Positions 59,436 through 64,000 of a DNA stretch of 64,000 nucleotides are shown one piece after another. The notes under the pieces are model-generated. The model did no database searches. It saw only the letters and a program-made list of their open reading frames with translations, and was not told the origin of the DNA. Numbering within the stretch: position 1 is the stretch's first letter; every line of letters begins with the position of its first letter. Source of the DNA: Paenibacillus alba (GTDB taxonomy: Bacteria; Bacillota; Bacilli; Paenibacillales; NBRC-103111); contig NZ_JABMKZ010000033.1 in NCBI RefSeq assembly GCF_013204855.1, positions 1 through 64,000 of the forward strand, read 5' to 3'. The translations under genes and the position numbers were made by a program.

Positions 59436-62375
59436 CTACCAGGATTTGCGAAGCGCGAACAAGTCGCTAAGCTCTTCATTCGACAGTTCCGTAATCCAGC
59501 CTTCGGAAGTGGAAATGACGTTCTCGCTCAGGCTCATTTTATTCTCGAGCATCTCGTCGATTCGTTCTTCCAAGGTACCAAGTGATATGAACTTGTGCAC
59601 GAGAACGTTGCGTGTTTGTCCCATGCGATACGCGCGGTCAGTCGCCTGGTTCTCCACGGCGGGGTTCCACCAGCGATCGAAGTGGAACACGTGATTAGCT
59701 GCGGTCAAGTTCAGCCCCACACCGCCGGCTTTCAGCGAAAGCACAAAGATGCCCGGGCTGTTCTCGTCGCCTGCTTGGAACGTATCGATCATCCGGTCGC
59801 GTTCCGTTTTGGACGTGCTGCCGTTCAAATAAAGGACAGGTTCATTCCGCTGGGCCCGCAATACATCAGCGAGAATTCGGCCCATGCCTACGTATTGGGT
59901 GAAAATCAGGCAGGATTCGCCCTCGTCGCGAAGCTCGCCAACCATAGCGACGATCCGCTCGAGCTTAGCCGAACGCAGGATGAAGGCCTCGCGGCTGATC
60001 TCGGACAATAGGGATTCCTCGGAGAGCATCGCTTCCTTCGTTAACAGAAGAGGATGATCGCATAATTGCTTAAGCTGGGTTAGGGCTGCCAGAATCGCAC
60101 CTTTGCGCTCCATGCCTTCCAGCTTCTGCATACGTTCCATCAGGTTCTTAACCGCTTGCTCATAGAGTGCGCCTTGCTCCGGAGTAAGGTTGATATAGAC
60201 TTTCATTTCCTGCTTGTCCGGCAACGCGAGCTGGATCGCCGGATCTTTCTTTTTGCGGCGCAGCATGAAAGGTTTGACGAGCTTCTGGAGCTGAATCGTT
60301 CGTTCTTCATCCTGATGCTTCTCAATGGGATTCGCGAAGCGATGCTGAAACCCGCGCTGATTCCCAAGGTATCCAGGATTCAAGAAATCATAGATTGACC
60401 AAAGCTCGGATAAGCGATTCTCAATCGGTGTTCCTGTCAAGGCAATACGGTGCTTGGCCTGGAGCGAGCGAACGGCTGCTGATTGCTTGTTTTGAGCGTT
60501 TTTGATGTTCTGTGCTTCGTCCAGACAAAGCGAACTCCAGAGCGTTTCCTGCAACGTTTCTTGATCCATTAAAGCTGTTGTGTAGGAGGTAAGTACGATA
60601 TCCGTACCTTTCAATAAGCTCGAGAAGGCTTCGCCGCTTAAGCGCCCTTTGCCGTAATGGAGAACGACGTTTAATTCCGGAGCGAAGCGGGCTAACTCCT
60701 TTTGCCAATTGCCAAGGACGGAAGTAGGACAAATGAGCAGGGCGGGCTGCTCCGCTTCAGATTGATGATGCAGCAAGTAAGTGATGAATTGGACGGTTTT
60801 CCCTAACCCCATATCATCAGCTAAGCAGGCACCCAATCCGAACTTTCTCAGGAAGCTCAGCCAAGTAAAGCCTTCTTTTTGGTAGTGGCGCAGTTCGGCT
60901 TGCAGTCCCTTGGGAATGTCCAATAAGTTCAGTTCAGAAGGCGAACCTAATTGATGCAGCAGGGCGAGGAGATGCGAATTTAACTCAACTTCCAGTTGAA
61001 TTCTTTCATCTTGCGCCTTTGCTTCTTCTTCTGTTAGGCTGTCGGATGGCGATGCGTCTTTCTCCGATGCTTGGAGGAGATGCAGTTGGAAAATATCCTG
61101 CAACGATAAGCCTTCCTCCGGATTCACACTGGACATCAGCCTTCGAATCTGCTCAAGCAGGGCAGGGTCGAGGTAGACCCACTGTCCGCGGAACCGGATA
61201 AGCCGATCGTTGCGGCTGAGCAAGGCAGCGAATTCGGCTTCACTGAGATCCGAATCGCCAATGGCAATTCGCCAATCGAAGTTGACCAAGGCGTTCAGGC
61301 CAAAAAGCGATTGAGCTTTGCCGCCGCTGCCGCCGGCTTCGCTTGACACTTTGGCGCGCAACCGGGGTTTTCGCTTCGAGGCCGCTTCCCACCAGCCAGG
61401 CAGCATGACATTCCAGCCGTCCTCCAGCAGGCGCAGGCTGTCGGTTGTAAGGAAGGTCCAAGCCGCTTCATTGCTAAGCGGCTCAGCCAAAAGTTCGCGG
61501 CCGTCATGCAGGCCAGGCAAAGCTTCTGTCAATCTCGTCACCCAGCCGGGAGAACGTTCCTTGATGGAGGGACTCCAGTTGCTATCCCAAGTTCCTGATG
61601 CCTGTCCATCCAAGGACAGCCGAATCGGCGTGACCAGAGCGCCTTCGTTCTTATCCTGCAGGACAAGCCGAATTCGCCAGTCGTCGTCGTCTTCGTCCGG
61701 CTCCAAGAGCTGCAGCGCCGGGCGGAAGGGGGTTGTATCCGGCTTCCAGCCCAGAGATTGAAGCCACTCTTCCTCCGTGAAAGCATCTATGGCTGAAGGA
61801 GCGGATTTGCGCCCATGAAACAGCGCCGGATATTCACGCCGCAGATCAGCAAGTGAGGCTTCGCTCTTATAATGTTCAGTGGCAACAACCGCAGAAAAGG
61901 CGGCCTGTAAGCCTGCTATCTCCGAATCAAAGCCATGGCGGCCTTGAAGCGTGTCCCAATCCAACTGCTGAAGCTCTTCGGACTCCGTATCCCAGACCCA
62001 CTCGAGCTTCCCCTCGCGAAAGGCTTGATAGCTCGGTACGTAATGGCCGTCTTTGGCAGCTTGATATAAGATCGGAGCTGCTGCAAGCAGTCCATTGGCT
62101 GTGCCATTGCCGCCTTCCCAACGTAGAATGTCCATGAAGCCTGGGGCTGCAAAGAATCCAAGGACCATATCCACAGGTAAGATGGCCACAGATACTTCAC
62201 CTGCTGCTTGTATGTCCAAGGTTGTGCCATAGTAAGAGGGCTCATGCCACGCAAACAAAACTTTGCGCAGCATTTCCCCTGGCAGATCCCGTCCGTCCTG
62301 AGTTCCCCAGATGAGGGCATCTCCTGATTTGGATAGCGTCGTATATATCGTCATGTCATGCAATTTTGTAATCAT
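59436..62375 (-). CDS. SNF2-family DNA-dependent ATPase/helicase (YwqA-like)
   Basis: 979 residues from ATG 62375, overlapping the preceding gene by 4 nt (ATGA). Residues 1-450 form the bacterial SNF2-associated region. The motor has motif I ADDMGLGKTVQ, motif II DEAQ (LCLDEAQNIKN), motif III ALTGTPIENRLSELW and motifs IV-VI (CLIFTQYVGMG, LSLKAGGVGLNL, QATDRAYRMGQTRNV). SNF2 motors translocate on double-stranded DNA and remodel protein-DNA complexes. Paired with a SWIM zinc-finger gene as in Bacillus ywqA/ywqB. Confidence 0.93.
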   Translation of the reverse strand: MITKLHDMTIYTTLSKSGDALIWGTQDGRDLPGEMLRKVLFAWHEPSYYGTTLDIQAAGEVSVAILPVDMVLGFFAAPGFMDILRWEGGNGTANGLLAAAPILYQAAKDGHYVPSYQAFREGKLEWVWDTESEELQQLDWDTLQGRHGFDSEIAGLQAAFSAVVATEHYKSEASLADLRREYPALFHGRKSAPSAIDAFTEEEWLQSLGWKPDTTPFRPALQLLEPDEDDDDWRIRLVLQDKNEGALVTPIRLSLDGQASGTWDSNWSPSIKERSPGWVTRLTEALPGLHDGRELLAEPLSNEAAWTFLTTDSLRLLEDGWNVMLPGWWEAASKRKPRLRAKVSSEAGGSGGKAQSLFGLNALVNFDWRIAIGDSDLSEAEFAALLSRNDRLIRFRGQWVYLDPALLEQIRRLMSSVNPEEGLSLQDIFQLHLLQASEKDASPSDSLTEEEAKAQDERIQLEVELNSHLLALLHQLGSPSELNLLDIPKGLQAELRHYQKEGFTWLSFLRKFGLGACLADDMGLGKTVQFITYLLHHQSEAEQPALLICPTSVLGNWQKELARFAPELNVVLHYGKGRLSGEAFSSLLKGTDIVLTSYTTALMDQETLQETLWSSLCLDEAQNIKNAQNKQSAAVRSLQAKHRIALTGTPIENRLSELWSIYDFLNPGYLGNQRGFQHRFANPIEKHQDEERTIQLQKLVKPFMLRRKKKDPAIQLALPDKQEMKVYINLTPEQGALYEQAVKNLMERMQKLEGMERKGAILAALTQLKQLCDHPLLLTKEAMLSEESLLSEISREAFILRSAKLERIVAMVGELRDEGESCLIFTQYVGMGRILADVLRAQRNEPVLYLNGSTSKTERDRMIDTFQAGDENSPGIFVLSLKAGGVGLNLTAANHVFHFDRWWNPAVENQATDRAYRMGQTRNVLVHKFISLGTLEERIDEMLENKMSLSENVISTSEGWITELSNEELSDLFALRKSW

Positions 62376-63928
62376 CCCATAAGCTTTCCTTTCCTCAGCT
62401 CCTCCTGCAAAGCACGAAGTCGGCTGTATCGCTCTACGAAGCCGGCGAAGAAAATATCCCATCGCTCTGGCTGCTTCATCTTTTTGTACACTTTTTCCAA
62501 TCGTTTTAGCAGCTTGGTTGCTGCCTTATAATCATGACGATTTTTCAAGCTTACATAATGATCGACGGCTTGATGATAGTAGGGAAGCAGCAGTACCGGC
62601 GATTCTTTCTCAATCGGCTGCAGAACACTCACGCGATGGTAGAAAGGGTCATGTCCCAGAACGATCTGCATTTCCAACCAAGCCTTCCATTTCCCTTGTT
62701 CATACAAGATAGCCTCGATGATGGCAAGTGAATGCGGTAAAAATTGCTCGAAAATATGCCACATCTGTTCTTCGGCGTGAGGCTCATAGCTGACAGCTAA
62801 TTTCCAGAAGTCGGCATAGATCTCAAGCTTCTTGTTTTGTCTCATATTGAAGAAAGGCGCTGACTTACGAAGCCATGTCACTAGTCCTGCCCATTGTTGA
62901 GCTTCAGCCAGCTGATTCAATAAAGTAAGGAATAATGCGGCAGGCAGCTCCTTAAAGGAAGAACTCGTTGCCAAAGCGTCCCAGGCTTCATCACTTTTAC
63001 CTTGCAGCAGCAGGATGTAAGCTCTCGCCGCCGAGACGGAAGGGGATGGTGAAACTTCGACCAAGGTCATAAGGTTGTCTTGTTCCTGTATAAGTAAGCG
63101 GTCAGCTTCGGGAAAAGGTGCAATCCAGTATTTCCAAAGTGCCGTATACACCCCGAAATCATGATATTTTTGACCGGAGTCTTCAGACATTTGCTCTCTC
63201 AAATAGGCTAATGTTTGATCAATCCGCTGGCTGGAGGCGGCGGGATTTACGGTGTCTGTTTTCGTCTTCAGCCACTCCAGCATTTCGTCTGAAAAGCGAT
63301 AGATGGTGGAAGACGTGTAATAAGATGAAGTGGTGAGCGTCATCTGCTCTTTGATTTTACGGAAAATAAAAAGCCATTTGTGCAGCTCGAAAAAAAGCGA
63401 ATCTATCGCTGGAAAATCAGGCGTTACTTTATTTAAATTGTTCAAGTGTTGTCGGAGTGCTTCTACATAGATGCCTTGATCGTAGGATGGCTTAATGGAT
63501 GAAGCGTATTGATTCAGAAAATGCTGCCACCCCTGCACATCCATATTGGGCAGCTGTTTAAGGCTGGAATCGATATTGGAGTCCGCCGCCCGTTTGAGAT
63601 ACAGCTTCGCGTTCATAATTTGGGTCGCCGGATATCCTAGACGATCAGCGAGCTCCATCATCACCGCCGCCAGATGCTTGCAAGAACTTTGCATAGGACA
63701 TGCGCATTGACTCAAGCTAAACGCATCCAGGTTCAGAGCTACCTTATAGGTCTCAGCTTCTTCGACAGTGGCTTGCACCCTGCGAGCCTCAGCCACGTTA
63801 AGTGCGGTGACCTGCTGCTGCTTGAACAAAGTAAACCCTCGACTCAGCGTAACCTCATTGTAGGCTTCAGCAACATACTCGAGCAGCTTCGGCCATTGGC
63901 TATCAGTTAAAAGGGGAGAATTGCTCAT
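62372..63928 (-). CDS. SWIM zinc-finger protein (YwqB-like)
   Basis: 518 residues, start ATG 63928 behind AAGGAG. The SWIM finger is C75-x-C77-x5-C83-x-H85 (CACPMQSSCKH). The remainder is helical and repetitive, TPR-like (for example ARAYILLLQGKSDEAWDALA, HDYKAATKLLKRLEKVYKKM). SWIM fingers bind DNA or proteins; partnership with the SNF2 motor downstream is conserved. The 70 bases upstream to the window edge hold its probable promoter. Confidence 0.9.
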   Translation of the reverse strand: MSNSPLLTDSQWPKLLEYVAEAYNEVTLSRGFTLFKQQQVTALNVAEARRVQATVEEAETYKVALNLDAFSLSQCACPMQSSCKHLAAVMMELADRLGYPATQIMNAKLYLKRAADSNIDSSLKQLPNMDVQGWQHFLNQYASSIKPSYDQGIYVEALRQHLNNLNKVTPDFPAIDSLFFELHKWLFIFRKIKEQMTLTTSSYYTSSTIYRFSDEMLEWLKTKTDTVNPAASSQRIDQTLAYLREQMSEDSGQKYHDFGVYTALWKYWIAPFPEADRLLIQEQDNLMTLVEVSPSPSVSAARAYILLLQGKSDEAWDALATSSSFKELPAALFLTLLNQLAEAQQWAGLVTWLRKSAPFFNMRQNKKLEIYADFWKLAVSYEPHAEEQMWHIFEQFLPHSLAIIEAILYEQGKWKAWLEMQIVLGHDPFYHRVSVLQPIEKESPVLLLPYYHQAVDHYVSLKNRHDYKAATKLLKRLEKVYKKMKQPERWDIFFAGFVERYSRLRALQEELRKGKLMG

Positions 63929-64000
63929 CGGAAAAGCTCCTTGTTGAGAAATAATAGTAACTTACAATCTTCTAAGTATAAATAGTGATGGCAAGAATGT

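Overview
The window looks like chromosomal DNA of a Paenibacillus-type member of the Bacillales. Grounds: strong AGGAGG-like ribosome binding sites, frequent TTG and GTG starts, an EcsAB-type transporter, a FusB-type EF-G-binding protein, a SWIM/SNF2 helicase pair, split L-serine dehydratase, and many AraC regulators beside sugar-type oxidoreductases. I see no rRNA, tRNA, insertion sequence, prophage or CRISPR array.

Layout. 0.3-2.6 kb: a flavodoxin operon behind a promoter with two Fur-box-like sites. 2.7-4.8 kb: MerR regulator, aldo/keto reductase and an unknown protein. 4.9-5.8 kb: a PadR/DUF2812 pair behind a promoter embedded in a large palindrome. 6-9.7 kb: an unknown protein, a GNAT acetyltransferase and EcsAB. 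9.7-19.6 kb: an aldo/keto reductase, then a GntR regulator divergent from a secreted NPP1/Vps62-like protein and an AfuABC/FbpABC-type ABC transporter, a metallo-beta-lactamase-fold protein, a small transporter and an inositol-monophosphatase-family enzyme, probably for organophosphate uptake rather than iron. 19.6-20.7 kb: a 112-bp tandem repeat and a DUF559-type nuclease gene. 21.1-29.9 kb: a regulator with a degenerate GGDEF-like domain, then a catabolic cluster (epimerase, DHDPS-family aldolase, L-serine dehydratase beta and alpha, M20 hydrolase, two SDRs, ThuA). 30-31.2 kb: a FusB-type gene preceded by an unannotated leader peptide and alternative hairpins. 31.3-37.7 kb: lipoprotein, ADP-ribosylglycohydrolase, AraC regulator, a true formylglycine-generating enzyme, a missed 56-residue zinc ribbon, TagO-type transferase and DUF2809. 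38.2-44.1 kb: an alcohol dehydrogenase, sulfonate-type ABC transporter without an ATPase, aminotransferase, acetyltransferase and flavin monooxygenase. 44.6-57.7 kb: two Gfo/Idh/MocA genes, AraC regulators, small unknown genes, a glycosyltransferase/PlsY-like pair, TrhA, and a PhyH-HEAT fusion. 57.8-59.3 kb: a TetR-controlled MFS exporter. 59.4-63.9 kb: the SWIM/SNF2 pair on the minus strand.

The most unusual signals are outside the genes. (1) The FusB-type gene has a 30-codon leader ORF with its own promoter and Shine-Dalgarno site, followed by mutually exclusive stems and a hairpin over the gene's own Shine-Dalgarno site. (2) An intergenic element of about 180-210 bp occurs four times; each copy carries four copies of a roughly 21-bp motif in the order forward, forward, reverse, reverse. 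(3) At 55-56 kb two of these elements are joined to arrays of a 9-bp unit (CAAGTAGCT or CAAGTACCT), forming a duplicated composite. (4) A family of short hairpins built on CCTGCA recurs in three intergenic regions. These repeats seem to be typical noncoding furniture of this genome, and their function is unknown to me.
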